Source of the DNA: JAGOUA01 sp964645655
Lineage (GTDB): Bacteria; Patescibacteriota; Patescibacteriia; 2-12-FULL-60-25
Length of the DNA: 64,000 nt
Direction of reading: 5' to 3'
NCBI GenBank assembly: GCA_964645655.1
Contig: CAZXZS010000001.1
Coordinates: forward strand, 620,001-684,000
Position 1 is the first letter of the stretch. Each line of letters starts with the position of its first letter. This document shows, piece after piece, positions 25,440-33,439 of the stretch. The notes beneath the pieces are model-generated. The model was not told the DNA's origin. It saw only the letters and a program-made list of their open reading frames with translations, and searched no databases. The position numbers were made by a program, and so were the translations under genes.

Positions 25440-25889
25440 GTGGAAGAGCGTCCCGAACCCACCTATCGCAACAGCGGCTGGGTCTACCACCTGAACCGCC
25501 TGAACGCCGCGATCGCCGCCGAAGCGCGGGCGCGGGCCGAAGCCCGCCATCGTGAACGCCTGGACGCCCTGCGGATCGGCTTCGGTTGCCTGCTCGCAGC
25601 CTCCCTGCTCGTGGGAGGCCTCAACGCGCTGCGTGACCGTATCCAGGCGCCCGAAGGCGGGACCGCGCCTCGGCATCCGCCTGCGCCCGGCCCCCTGCTC
25701 CCGGTCTGCGAAGGCTACATCAGCTTCGAGGCGACGTCCTGGACGGGTCGTCCCTGCATTCGCTTCCCCTACGCCCCGAGACGGGACAGCGGCGGCGAGT
25801 GTGCCCTCGAATATGGCGTCCGCCTTCGACCGGCGCCCCTTCCCGACGCGGATGCCGTGGTCACGGACCTCCGCGACGCGTCGCCCTGA
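25440..25889 (+). CDS. Single-pass membrane protein with a cysteine-containing outer domain
   Basis: 149 residues. A charged N-terminal helix (LNAAIAAEARARAEARHRERL), one membrane helix near residues 45-64, a Pro-rich linker and an outer domain with three cysteines (VCEGYISFEA, RPCIRFPY, GECALEYG), suitable for a disulfide. Unknown family. The start is a GTG with AAGGAGG 7 nt upstream. A terminator follows directly. The about 150 nt before it hold a CGGCCG-containing hairpin and two TTGACG-like hexamers but no clear promoter. Confidence 0.65.
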   Translation: MEERPEPTYRNSGWVYHLNRLNAAIAAEARARAEARHRERLDALRIGFGCLLAASLLVGGLNALRDRIQAPEGGTAPRHPPAPGPLLPVCEGYISFEATSWTGRPCIRFPYAPRRDSGGECALEYGVRLRPAPLPDADAVVTDLRDASP

Positions 25890-25893
25890 GCCT

Positions 25894-25915
25894 CATCCCT
25901 ACGGGGATGTTTTTA
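25894..25915 (+). terminator. Terminator after the 25440 gene
   Basis: CATCCC-TACG-GGGATG then five T; it ends at the 3' end of the convergent HAD gene. Confidence 0.85.
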
Positions 25916-26593
25916 TATCGCCCCAAGCAGTTCCTCGAACGATCCCACGGTCGCCTCCGGCTCAACCGGTGCCTCCATCCGGAACCGCGCGTCGCGCACG
26001 AACACGACCGGCATCCCGGCGGCCCGGGCGCTCCGCAGGCCGTTGCCCGCGTCCTCGAAGGCGAGGCAGCGGCCAGGCTCAAGCCCAAGCTGGCGGGCGG
26101 CCTCGAGATAGGCGTCGGGGGCGGGCTTATGGTGGGTGATGTCGTCGGCCGTCACGACGACCTCGAACATCCCTTGCCAGCCCAAACCAGCCAACTGCGC
26201 GGAAATGTCTTCGCGCGTGGCGCTCGTCGCCATCGCGAGGCGCTTCCCTGCCCGTTTCGCGCTCGCAAGAAATGCCGTGACCCCCGGAAGGGGCGTGATG
26301 CCCCGTTCGGCACGGACCGCATGAAAAAACCGACGGCGATCTTCAACGAGCGCCTCGGCCGCCTCGGGACCCTGAGGCAGGGCCGGATACGCACGTTGCA
26401 GGGCCTCGACGCAGGCCTGCGGCGACAGGCCCATCATCGAACGCTGGACATCGGGGCGGTGCGTGATGCCATACGGGGCAAGCAGGCGGGCATACGTCTC
26501 GAGCCAGAGGGTTTCGGTATCGACGAGCGTCCCGTCGTTATCGAACGCATAGGCGGAAGCGGCACGGAGGAGATCGGAAGCGCTCGTAGGCAT
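25913..26593 (-). CDS. HAD-superfamily phosphatase, beta-phosphoglucomutase-like
   Basis: 226 residues. Motif I FDNDGTLVDTE carries both catalytic aspartates; motif II is MATSAT; the motif III lysine and the motif IV Asp are in HHKPAPDAYLEAARQLG and AFEDAGNGLRSARAAG. The four-helix cap inserted after motif I (residues 20-90) places it in subclass I with beta-phosphoglucomutase, phosphoglycolate phosphatase and related sugar-phosphate phosphatases. The substrate is not predictable. The longer upstream frame (to 26977) is antisense to the membrane gene at 26678 and is rejected. Confidence 0.9.
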   Translation of the reverse strand: MPTSASDLLRAASAYAFDNDGTLVDTETLWLETYARLLAPYGITHRPDVQRSMMGLSPQACVEALQRAYPALPQGPEAAEALVEDRRRFFHAVRAERGITPLPGVTAFLASAKRAGKRLAMATSATREDISAQLAGLGWQGMFEVVVTADDITHHKPAPDAYLEAARQLGLEPGRCLAFEDAGNGLRSARAAGMPVVFVRDARFRMEAPVEPEATVGSFEELLGAI

Positions 26594-26677
26594 ATGCGGA
26601 GCAGCGTCGCACGGGAGAAGGAAAAAGACAATTGACGCGCATGGCCCCACCTTCGTATGCTCATGCATATAGGACAT

Positions 26678-26983
26678 ATGCCCCTCTCCCCCCAGCGTCG
26701 CCACCTCATCGCCGCGATCCTTTTCACGCTTCTGCATTATGCGGCCAGCGCGGTGACCGTGTTGCTCATGCTCGCCTCCATCGGCAGTTTCGACCGTCCG
26801 GCGACGCCCCTCTCGGAACTGGCCGCCTCGATCCCGCAGTCCGTCTTCTTTGGTATCTTCTACCTCCTGCTCCTCCCGTTCGGCTTCCTCCCATTCGGTC
26901 CTTTGCATAACAGCGCCGCGCTCGGATACGGGCTGTACCGGCTCCTTGGCTGGCTCCACGAACGGAAGATGCCGCACGCATAA
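26678..26983 (+). CDS. Small two-pass membrane protein, unknown function
   Basis: 101 residues with hydrophobic helices near residues 9-34 and 53-75 and a short basic C-terminus. No known motif. I take the ATG at 26678, preceded 6 nt upstream by CATATA. Two upstream in-frame ATGs (26657, 26663) overlap or abut the TATGCT box of an alternative promoter (TTGACG, 18 nt, TATGCT starting near 26632). Followed by a terminator hairpin shared with the convergent lipoprotein gene. Confidence 0.6.
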   Translation: MPLSPQRRHLIAAILFTLLHYAASAVTVLLMLASIGSFDRPATPLSELAASIPQSVFFGIFYLLLLPFGFLPFGPLHNSAALGYGLYRLLGWLHERKMPHA

Positions 26984-27011
26984 AAAACCCCGCGCTCTGC
27001 ATGAACGCGGG
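26982..27011 (-). terminator. Terminator after the 27018 lipoprotein gene
   Basis: Minus strand CCCGCG, 11-nt loop, CGCGGG, then GTTTTTT. Confidence 0.8.
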
Positions 27012-27017
27012 AAAGGC

Positions 27018-28163
27018 TCAGGGAACGACCGTCACGACGCTCATCGCGGCCTCGCGGCTGCCGTCGAAGTCGGCCTGGCCGGGGCCGTCGCAACCGACGG
27101 TGCGCGTCGCCGAGATGCAGGTGGCCGCCCACTCGTTGCGCTCGGCATCGCGGGCGCGGAAGTCGCATGGGTACTCGGCATAGGCGCGGATGCGGCTGCC
27201 GATGGGGGCCGTGACGCGGCCACGGATGGCGTAGTCGGTCGTGGCGTCGGCCGGCACCTCGAGCGGCTGGGACGGCACGAGGAAGAGCGTCCCATTGAAG
27301 CGCATGTCCCACTCGATGAGGGGGATGCGCTCGCGGCCGCGCCAGAGCTCGAGGTCGCGGAGCTCGTCGGCGCGCATCCCCACGCTCCCGTTCGCCAGGG
27401 TGAACATGAGCGAAGGCAGGCGGAGGCGGGACGCGCCCCCGACCAGGCTGAACGAGACGATGGGGACGGAGGCGAAGTCGCGCGTCGTGGGACCGAGGGC
27501 CGGACCCGGACGGATCCCCAGGCGCACCGCCCGGCGCGCGCCGACCGTGATGGGAAACCCACGCACCGCCGGGAAGGCGATGGTCTCGCGGTCGGTGACG
27601 GCCTCGACGAGCTCGATGGCATGCTGCCCGCCCGCGCCGGAGGCATCGAAGTCGAGGAAGACGAGGATGGTGACGGTCACCCCCGCCCGGACATTGCTGT
27701 CGAGGTTGTACTGGAAGATCCCCGTCTGCGGATTGACGGCTCGGGCCGTGGAATACCGGATCGGCTGGCCGGAACGCGAACCGTCAGGGACGGCGAAGAA
27801 GTAGGCGTTGGCGATGTCGGTCGCGTTCCCCACCCCGACCCGACGGAAACGGAAGCTGCGGACCGGGACCGCCTCTCCCGGCACGGTCACCTCGAAGGCG
27901 GCCGCGAAGAGGCCGGTCACGTTGGGCGCAACCTCCTGCGCGGGGGCGGTCGAAGCCGAGAGTCGGGCCGTCAGCCGCGGCGAGGGGACGTCAGCCTCCT
28001 CCGGCACCACGGGGACGTCCGGAGCGGTCACGTCGGCCTCCGCGGCCGCATCGGCCCCGATGGAGCCATCCTCGACGGACGCATCTGGGACCATGCCGGC
28101 CACCGTCGAGGCCCCGCAGGCGAGCACCGAGAACACGAGAACGGAGAGGAACGTCAGGCGCAT
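27018..28163 (-). CDS. Predicted lipoprotein with beta-sandwich domains
   Basis: 381 residues. The N-terminus is a lipoprotein signal (RLTFLSVLVFSVLAC) with the modifiable cysteine near residue 16. Then comes an Asp/Ala/Pro-rich spacer of about 45 residues and a beta-rich body without a recognised catalytic motif; one Cys pair near the C-terminus (EYPCDF, ATCIS) may form a disulfide. It resembles, in layout, the lipoproteins at 29703 and 31393. Start at ATG 28163, chosen because AAAGGA lies 8 nt upstream. Transcribed from a TTGACG-N17-TAGGAT promoter. It is likely anchored to the outer face of the membrane. Confidence 0.8.
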   Translation of the reverse strand: MRLTFLSVLVFSVLACGASTVAGMVPDASVEDGSIGADAAAEADVTAPDVPVVPEEADVPSPRLTARLSASTAPAQEVAPNVTGLFAAAFEVTVPGEAVPVRSFRFRRVGVGNATDIANAYFFAVPDGSRSGQPIRYSTARAVNPQTGIFQYNLDSNVRAGVTVTILVFLDFDASGAGGQHAIELVEAVTDRETIAFPAVRGFPITVGARRAVRLGIRPGPALGPTTRDFASVPIVSFSLVGGASRLRLPSLMFTLANGSVGMRADELRDLELWRGRERIPLIEWDMRFNGTLFLVPSQPLEVPADATTDYAIRGRVTAPIGSRIRAYAEYPCDFRARDAERNEWAATCISATRTVGCDGPGQADFDGSREAAMSVVTVVP

Positions 28164-28220
28164 CTGGGACATCCTTTCGATGAGGGTGAACGCGCAAGCC
28201 ATCCTGGCGAAGCGCGTCGG

Positions 28221-28249
28221 ATCCTATCACGAAACGGCCTTCCCGTCAA
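28221..28249 (-). promoter_or_regulatory. Promoter of the 27018 lipoprotein gene
   Basis: Minus strand TTGACG (28244-28249), 17 nt, TAGGAT (28221-28226). Confidence 0.7.
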
Positions 28250-28307
28250 GCCGATCGCCCACCGCGCGCCGTCCGAAACAAGGCCATGCAGCCTCACGGC
28301 AAACCGA

Positions 28308-28336
28308 TTGACAACAGGCGCGAAGCGTGGTAGGAA
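28308..28336 (+). promoter_or_regulatory. Promoter for the 28388 gene
   Basis: TTGACA (28308-28313), 17 nt, TAGGAA (28331-28336). Confidence 0.65.
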
Positions 28337-28387
28337 TCCGGACATCGACGAACCAACGACACCAATGGATCACACAAAAAGGATGCC

Positions 28388-28849
28388 ATGCCTCCATCCC
28401 GAACCTGCCTCACCCTCACGAACCGCGGCGACGAGCTCAAGGCCGCGCTCGAGGCGCTCGGCGACCGGGTCATCCATCATGACACGGGCCAGCCCTACCT
28501 CCAGGTCTTCGTCGATACGGTCGTCGTGACCATCTCGGACCGCGACCTGGCCGACCTGCAGGCACGCTTCCAGGACCTGCACGTCGAAGAGGCATACGCG
28601 AACGTCCCCTCTCCCCCCAACGCGGAAGGACCCGACATGAACCAGAAATGGACCCTCTCCCTCGTCGGACGCGGCGACGAGCTCAAGGCAGCCCTCGAGG
28701 CGCTCGGGCCACGCGTCACCATCCACGCGTTCAGCGCCTTCGTCGGCACGGGCGAGGTCACGATCGGCGACACGGACCTGGCGGACCTGCGGACGCGCTT
28801 CCCGGCGCTCGAGGCGCTGCCGTGCGCCGGCCATCCGCCGTCGGGCTGA
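28388..28849 (+). CDS. Protein made of two tandem copies of a ~60-residue module
   Basis: 153 residues. Residues 8-67 and 90-144 repeat the same pattern: L-x-L-x-x-RGDELKAALEALG-x-RV, then a variable strand, then VTI-x-D-x-DLADL-x-RF. The identical stretch GDELKAALEALG occurs in both. Each copy looks like an alpha-beta unit. The second copy starts with an ATG (codon 82, about 28631) that could also serve as a separate start. Unknown family; cytoplasmic. Own promoter and terminator. Confidence 0.75.
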   Translation: MPPSRTCLTLTNRGDELKAALEALGDRVIHHDTGQPYLQVFVDTVVVTISDRDLADLQARFQDLHVEEAYANVPSPPNAEGPDMNQKWTLSLVGRGDELKAALEALGPRVTIHAFSAFVGTGEVTIGDTDLADLRTRFPALEALPCAGHPPSG

Positions 28850-28882
28850 TCGCCCCAAAGCGAAAAACCTGCACCCTTCCAT

Positions 28883-28912
28883 CGCCCTCACGCCCGAGGG
28901 CGTTTCTTTTTT
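28883..28912 (+). terminator. Terminator after the 28388 gene
   Basis: CGCCCTC, 6-nt loop, GAGGGCG, then TTTCTTTTTT. Confidence 0.85.
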
Positions 28913-28948
28913 CCATTCTGCGCACCAAGGTCCGCTCAAACGAAACCG

Positions 28949-28970
28949 AAAAAAGCCCTCAGGCTTTTTT
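28949..28970 (-). terminator. Terminator overlapping the stop of the 28959 gene
   Basis: AAAAAAGCC-CTCA-GGCTTTTTT, symmetrical and able to act in both directions. Confidence 0.7.
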
Positions 28971-29528
28971 CTTGGACGCCTGGCCCGGTTCCGTCTTGAA
29001 GCGCAGCCCATGCTCCCCAAGGGCTTTGCGTAAGGCGGGCAATGAGGCACGTCCGATGCCGTGCAACGCCAACAGGCGCGCTTCGGTCCACCGGGAAAGG
29101 TCCTTGAGCGTCTCGATGCCCGCCACGTCCAGCGCCCGCCGCGTCGGGGCCGACAGCTTCGGGAACAGCCGGCCCGCGCGGCGCAGGTTCTCTTGCCGAC
29201 AAAAACCGACCATCCGCGTGATGAGCGCCCGCGGCAGGGGTCGGTCGAGCGGAAAGCGGACGGCCCCGCGCGAGGTCGGGTACGCGGCGAGATCGCGACG
29301 GAACGCGGCAATCGCCGCTGGCCCGGGATAGAACCCGAGATGGTGGGGGTATCCCGCAAAATGCACCAGGTGGCCGTAGAGGTCGAAGGTCGGGATCCCG
29401 TAACTGATCGTCTCGGCCGCTTCAGGGGCGGCCGCCCGAATGAGGGCGCGAAGCGAACGCAGCAGGACCTGGGTCGCTTTCGGCCAACGGGCGATATGCG
29501 CATCGATCGTACGGGCGGAAGGAAGCAT
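28959..29528 (-). CDS. YdhG/DUF1801-like protein fused to a helix-hairpin-helix domain
   Basis: 189 residues. Residues 1-110 match the DUF1801 (YdhG/frataxin-like iron chaperone) fold, with TIDAHIARWP, LRALIRAAAPEAAETISYGIPTF and HHLGFYPG. Residues 130-175 form a helix-hairpin-helix pair of the type in the RNA polymerase alpha C-terminal domain: LDVAGIETLKDLSRWTEARLLALHGIGRASLPALRKAL. Such alpha-CTD-like tails are seen in stand-alone form on several small proteins and suggest nucleic-acid or protein binding. The C-terminus is basic (SKKKA). A TATACT box (29535-29540) ends 6 nt before the ATG, implying a leaderless mRNA. Confidence 0.8.
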   Translation of the reverse strand: MLPSARTIDAHIARWPKATQVLLRSLRALIRAAAPEAAETISYGIPTFDLYGHLVHFAGYPHHLGFYPGPAAIAAFRRDLAAYPTSRGAVRFPLDRPLPRALITRMVGFCRQENLRRAGRLFPKLSAPTRRALDVAGIETLKDLSRWTEARLLALHGIGRASLPALRKALGEHGLRFKTEPGQASKKKA

Positions 29529-29562
29529 AGGGCAAGTATACCAGGCCCGCGGTCATTAACCC

Positions 29563-29591
29563 TTGACAGTCGCCCGGCCCCATCCTATCTT
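29563..29591 (+). promoter_or_regulatory. Promoter of the 29703 lipoprotein gene
   Basis: TTGACA (29563-29568), exactly 17 nt, TATCTT (29586-29591). Confidence 0.8.
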
Positions 29592-29597
29592 GAGCCA

Positions 29598-29702
29598 TCG
29601 CCATGCCGACAGGAGCTTGAAAATACCTCTATTTTCAGCCTTCTGTCGGCAATCGATCCGACAGAAATCCGGACTCGTACGGATTCACATCCAAGAGGAA
29701 CC
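29598..29702 (+). promoter_or_regulatory. Structured 5' leader of the 29703 lipoprotein gene
   Basis: About 105 nt between the predicted transcription start and the ATG. Outer stem GCCGACAG (29605-29612) with CTGTCGGC (29643-29650); inner stem TGAAAATA (29618-29625) with TATTTTCA (29630-29637), loop CCTC. A second CCGACAG follows at about 29658 and could compete for the same partner. An AGAGGA Shine-Dalgarno lies before the ATG. There is no T-run, so it is not a simple attenuator. It is not a leader class I recognise. Confidence 0.55.
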
Positions 29703-31133
29703 ATGAAGGCATTGCACACTTCCCTGCTTCTCACGGCGTTGACGCTCGGCTGCGGCTCCTCCGCAAGCGGCGTCAGCGACATGGACGACCATGACGCGCA
29801 GGCGATGGCCGACAAGGCACCCAGCCCGGACGCCGACCCGACCGTCGACGCGGATGCGCCCACCAAGGACGCGCCCGCGGATGCGGCATCGGACGCCGTG
29901 ACGGAAGACGCCTCGGCCGTGGCGCCGGTCCTCACGGTCCGGTTCCGGGCGGCAGCGGAGCGGGCGTACGCCCGTGGCACGCAAGGCGCGGGCTTCTTCT
30001 GGGTCACGCTCGCCGCGCACCGCGACGTCGAGCTGTTCCGGCTCCCCGTCTCCTTCGACCAGGTCCGCGAGAGCGCCTGCGCCATCGGCGGCGAGGGCGC
30101 ACCCAACTATCGCCGCATCCTGCTGCGCAACGAAACGATCGGCGCAACGGCGCTCACGGCCCCCGGCGAGCTCATGGGCAGCCCGAACAGCCCGCGTGGG
30201 ACCATCGAACTCGGCGGCGCGATCCCGCTGCGCCTCACGGCCGGCGCCGAATACCTGTTCGGGATCACGGCCGACATCCGGCTCACCGACCCGCGCTGCC
30301 CCTTCCTCAACCAGGGCGTGCGCGTGACCGTCGGGGATCCGTCCACGGGGCGGTTCTTTCCGCCCGAAGCAGTCGGCCTCTCGGACGAGGGCCGCTATGC
30401 GCGTCCCGAAGAGATCGCGGGGAACGACCTGCACACCGACGGCATCGTCACCGTCACGGGCCCCGACTACGGCCACCCGCTGGTGACGGATCCCGGGGGC
30501 CTGCGTGGCCAGTTCTGGTTCTGCGACGACCCGCTCAACGGGCTGCCCGGCGGTGACGCCAACGGGTACCGCGGCTGCTGCAGCAACGGCCGCTGGCGGA
30601 CGCTCGAGCCCGGCACCCAACCGCAGGTCGGGATGCTGGTACGCGGCGTGGAGCGCTCGAACCTCTACCACCTCTTCGCGCGGCGGGACGGGTCGCTGGC
30701 CCGGGCCTTCTTCCCCTCGACGGGGGAACTCAACTCCTGGCGGCACCCGTCGGGCACGAACCACACGGGCATCGACGCGACCGACCCGACCGTCTGCCTG
30801 GACGTGGTCCAGATGGCGGACGCGGAGCTCGCGCTGCTGCCCCACGGCGGCAATGTCACCTATCGCCCGGGGTCGACGTACGTGCGCCTCGCGACGGACC
30901 CGAGCGTGTGGGCCGTGGGCGCCGACCGGGAGCTCCACCCCATCACCATGCGCGACGGGATGGGGCTGAACGACTGGCTGCCCGCGCGCCTGCTCCGAAC
31001 GGTCCCCGACGGCTTCTCCTCCTCGTACCGACTGAACATGAGGCCGACGACCTTCGACCGCGGCACCACCGCCGACAACGCGCTCGCGACCTTCGACGCG
31101 CCCGCGGAACAGATCGAGACGTCGCTGCGCTGA
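29703..31133 (+). CDS. Lipoprotein with C-terminal 'NVTYRPGS' surface domain
   Basis: 476 residues. A lipoprotein signal (TSLLLTALTLGC) ends at the modifiable Cys near residue 18. An Asp/Ala-rich acidic spacer follows (residues 20-75), then a beta-sandwich domain (80-240) with a Cys pair (SACAIGG, DPRCPF). The C-terminal 150 residues contain GGNVTYRPGSTYVRLATDPSVWAVG and DGFSSSYRLN, matching the C-terminal domain of the large Ig-like protein at 37315. That domain recurs on Patescibacteria surface proteins and may serve in attachment or sugar binding; this is inferred from recurrence only. Promoter at 29563-29591, structured leader, terminator at 31141. Confidence 0.82.
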   Translation: MKALHTSLLLTALTLGCGSSASGVSDMDDHDAQAMADKAPSPDADPTVDADAPTKDAPADAASDAVTEDASAVAPVLTVRFRAAAERAYARGTQGAGFFWVTLAAHRDVELFRLPVSFDQVRESACAIGGEGAPNYRRILLRNETIGATALTAPGELMGSPNSPRGTIELGGAIPLRLTAGAEYLFGITADIRLTDPRCPFLNQGVRVTVGDPSTGRFFPPEAVGLSDEGRYARPEEIAGNDLHTDGIVTVTGPDYGHPLVTDPGGLRGQFWFCDDPLNGLPGGDANGYRGCCSNGRWRTLEPGTQPQVGMLVRGVERSNLYHLFARRDGSLARAFFPSTGELNSWRHPSGTNHTGIDATDPTVCLDVVQMADAELALLPHGGNVTYRPGSTYVRLATDPSVWAVGADRELHPITMRDGMGLNDWLPARLLRTVPDGFSSSYRLNMRPTTFDRGTTADNALATFDAPAEQIETSLR

Positions 31134-31140
31134 AGCGACC

Positions 31141-31170
31141 TGCCGACACCCTGCGTGTCGGCATTTTATT
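31141..31170 (+). terminator. Terminator after the 29703 gene
   Basis: TGCCGACA, 7-nt loop, TGTCGGCA, then TTTTATT. Its stem sequence resembles the outer stem of the same gene's 5' leader (GCCGACAG/CTGTCGGC). Confidence 0.85.
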
Positions 31171-31237
31171 GTCGAGCGTAGCGAACGGGATTCTTCGCCA
31201 AGATACGGTATTTTTGGCTAAATATAGGGAAAAACCC

Positions 31238-31266
31238 TTGACAAAACAGCGACTTTATGGTATGAT
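31238..31266 (+). promoter_or_regulatory. Promoter of the 31393 lipoprotein gene
   Basis: TTGACA (31238-31243), exactly 17 nt, TATGAT (31261-31266). The leader to the ATG is about 120 nt. Confidence 0.85.
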
Positions 31267-31392
31267 GAGGCACTGGCTCGCCCTGCGAACACGGCCGTTT
31301 AGACGCCCTGAACAAGAGACGTCCATACGGCCATCGATCGCAACGACGCACGTCCCTTCGCCACACCCACCGATACGCACAGAAAGGCATCC

Positions 31393-33102
31393 ATGAAGAA
31401 CGCGCTCCTGCTGTCCCTCATCCTCTTCGCCTGCGCCCCCGGGCGATCGGAAGCGCCGGCCACGCGCCCCAGCTCCGAACTGCCCCCGGCCCTGCCGGTG
31501 TCGCCCGCGCCGCGGGACGTACCGGCGGTCACGGGGGTGGCGGTGCCGCCGGTCTCGCACCGGACGGCGCTGCGCCTCCGCTTCGACGGGCCGCCCACGC
31601 AGGCGGTACGGGTCGGGATGCAGGTCGACCTGTATCGCCTCACCTTCCAGGCGGAACGAAGCATCGAACTGCGCCTGCCGCCGTTCCTCCTGGAAGCGCT
31701 CGTCAGCAACGACCGCCTCGGGTGCCTCGTGAACGATGCGGGCCGGCCCAACTTCGTCGACCTGCGCCTCGACGACCTGCGCACGGGCGCACTGCTGGCG
31801 GGCCCGGCGAGCCTCCGCCCGACGGCGGGCTCGCCGCGGCAGCCCGTCACCTTCCCCAGCGACGTGCTCATGATGCGCGCGGGGGAGGAACGGACGCTCG
31901 CGTTCCGGGCGACCACGGTCGACCAGGACGAGACGGGCTGCGCCTTCACGAACCAGCGCTTCGTGGTGACGGCGGGCTCCGACGGGCGCCTCTTCCGTCC
32001 CGGTGACGTGCGGGTCCTCGACGAGGATCGCGCGGCCACGGCCGAGGAGATCGACGGCGACGTCGAGATCCCCGGCAACCCGGTCACGGTCATCCGACCG
32101 GAACTGCGCATCGCGCTCAGCAGCGCGGTCATGTCCTCGACGGGCGTCAAGAACCAGGGAGACGTCCCCGCCGTCGCCATCACCCTCACCGCCAACGGCG
32201 CCAGTGACGTGCTGGTGCGCGGCCTGTCGCCCGTGGGCGTGGGCGACATCGGCCTGGGACGGCGGCGCGGGAACTTCCAAGATGTCGCCGTCGCCTGCGC
32301 GCTGTACGACGGGATGCGCCAGGTCGGCAGCCCGCGGGTCCCGAACCCCGAGGGCCGGCTCCTGTACCAGAACCTGAACTACGTCGTGACCCGCGGAACG
32401 ACGCGCACGCTCATCGCGATCTGCAGCCACGACTCCGTCGTCGCCCAGGACAACGGCGACCGATACAGCCTCGGGTTCCCGGGTCCCGAAGGCGTCGACG
32501 CGGTCGACACCGACAACCGCCGCGTCCGTGTCACCGTCAGCCCTGAGCTCACCCGCCAGCTCACGGACCCCGCCGTCGAGGTCACGGTGCGGCGCTCGGG
32601 GACCTTCACGCTCGTCCCCCTCCCCTCCGGGGGACGGACGGTGACGGGCGGCGACGTCTGGCAGGTGGTCGCCGAATACCGCGCGCTGGCCATCCACGAG
32701 CCGTCCGCGATCGAGCGGCTGGCGATCACCTGGGACAACCGCGAGGGCGGCTGCCTGGACGCCGTCGCCATCGCGAGCGACCGCGTCATCCAGAACTGGG
32801 CATACGCGCCCGCGACGGGCACGAACGCGGACATCGAGCTCGACGCGCGACCGATCGTGGTCGTGAATCGCCCCGTCGACCTGCAGGTCCTGGCCCGCTT
32901 CCACGAGCCCAGGCCCGGCACCCGCTGCGAGCCGGGCACGACCTACGCCTTCGGCCTCGCGGCCGGCCTCACCGACGGCGAATGGGACACCACCCCCGTC
33001 GGCAGCCTCAACGTGCGCTGGATCGGACTCGTATCCGGCGCACGCGTCCACCTCCCCGGCCCCATCGCCGGCGGCCGTCCCGTGACGGTCGTCGAGCGGT
33101 AA
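31393..33102 (+). CDS. Large predicted lipoprotein with repeated beta domains
   Basis: 569 residues. Lipoprotein signal KNALLLSLILFAC with the Cys at residue 14, then a Pro/Ala-rich spacer to about residue 50. The body appears to hold at least three beta-sandwich domains of about 170 residues; the first (ALRLRFDGPPTQAVRVG) resembles the first domain of the 29703 protein, including a Cys pair (DRLGCLVN, ETGCAFTN) and a following FVVTAGSDGRLFRPGDVRVLDE. The other domains have their own Cys pairs (VACALYDG/IAICSHD, GGCLDAV/GTRCEPG). No enzyme motif. Shine-Dalgarno AAAGG precedes the ATG. Probably a surface structural or binding lipoprotein paralogous to its neighbour. Confidence 0.8.
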   Translation: MKNALLLSLILFACAPGRSEAPATRPSSELPPALPVSPAPRDVPAVTGVAVPPVSHRTALRLRFDGPPTQAVRVGMQVDLYRLTFQAERSIELRLPPFLLEALVSNDRLGCLVNDAGRPNFVDLRLDDLRTGALLAGPASLRPTAGSPRQPVTFPSDVLMMRAGEERTLAFRATTVDQDETGCAFTNQRFVVTAGSDGRLFRPGDVRVLDEDRAATAEEIDGDVEIPGNPVTVIRPELRIALSSAVMSSTGVKNQGDVPAVAITLTANGASDVLVRGLSPVGVGDIGLGRRRGNFQDVAVACALYDGMRQVGSPRVPNPEGRLLYQNLNYVVTRGTTRTLIAICSHDSVVAQDNGDRYSLGFPGPEGVDAVDTDNRRVRVTVSPELTRQLTDPAVEVTVRRSGTFTLVPLPSGGRTVTGGDVWQVVAEYRALAIHEPSAIERLAITWDNREGGCLDAVAIASDRVIQNWAYAPATGTNADIELDARPIVVVNRPVDLQVLARFHEPRPGTRCEPGTTYAFGLAAGLTDGEWDTTPVGSLNVRWIGLVSGARVHLPGPIAGGRPVTVVER

Positions 33103-33213
33103 CCACTCTCCCGCCTCGTCCGAGGCCATGTCAGGTATACAACAACTTCCTGGACGTCCTGACCGTCCATATCCCCTTTCTTTTCTCCCTGGAGGAAGGA
33201 AGCGGGATGGAAA

Positions 33214-33241
33214 CGCACCGGCAAAGGCCGGTGCGTTTTTG
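33214..33241 (+). terminator. Terminator after the 31393 gene
   Basis: CGCACCGGC-AAAG-GCCGGTGCG then GTTTTT. Apart from this hairpin I see nothing in the 337 nt between the genes ending at 33102 and 33440. Confidence 0.9.
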
Positions 33242-33439
33242 TTTTCACATAAAGAAAGGGATACTTACCCAAACGAATAATTCGTCAATTGTTCGCGGGA
33301 CACACTAGAAATCGAGGCGGGATCCGCCGCCCGATACCAAGGCATGCCCTCTCTGAACATAAAAATGCGCGCGCCCATTTGACAAACAAAAAAGCGCCGC
33401 CCCACGAAAGCGGATGCGGCACCCAGCAGCCCCCTCACC

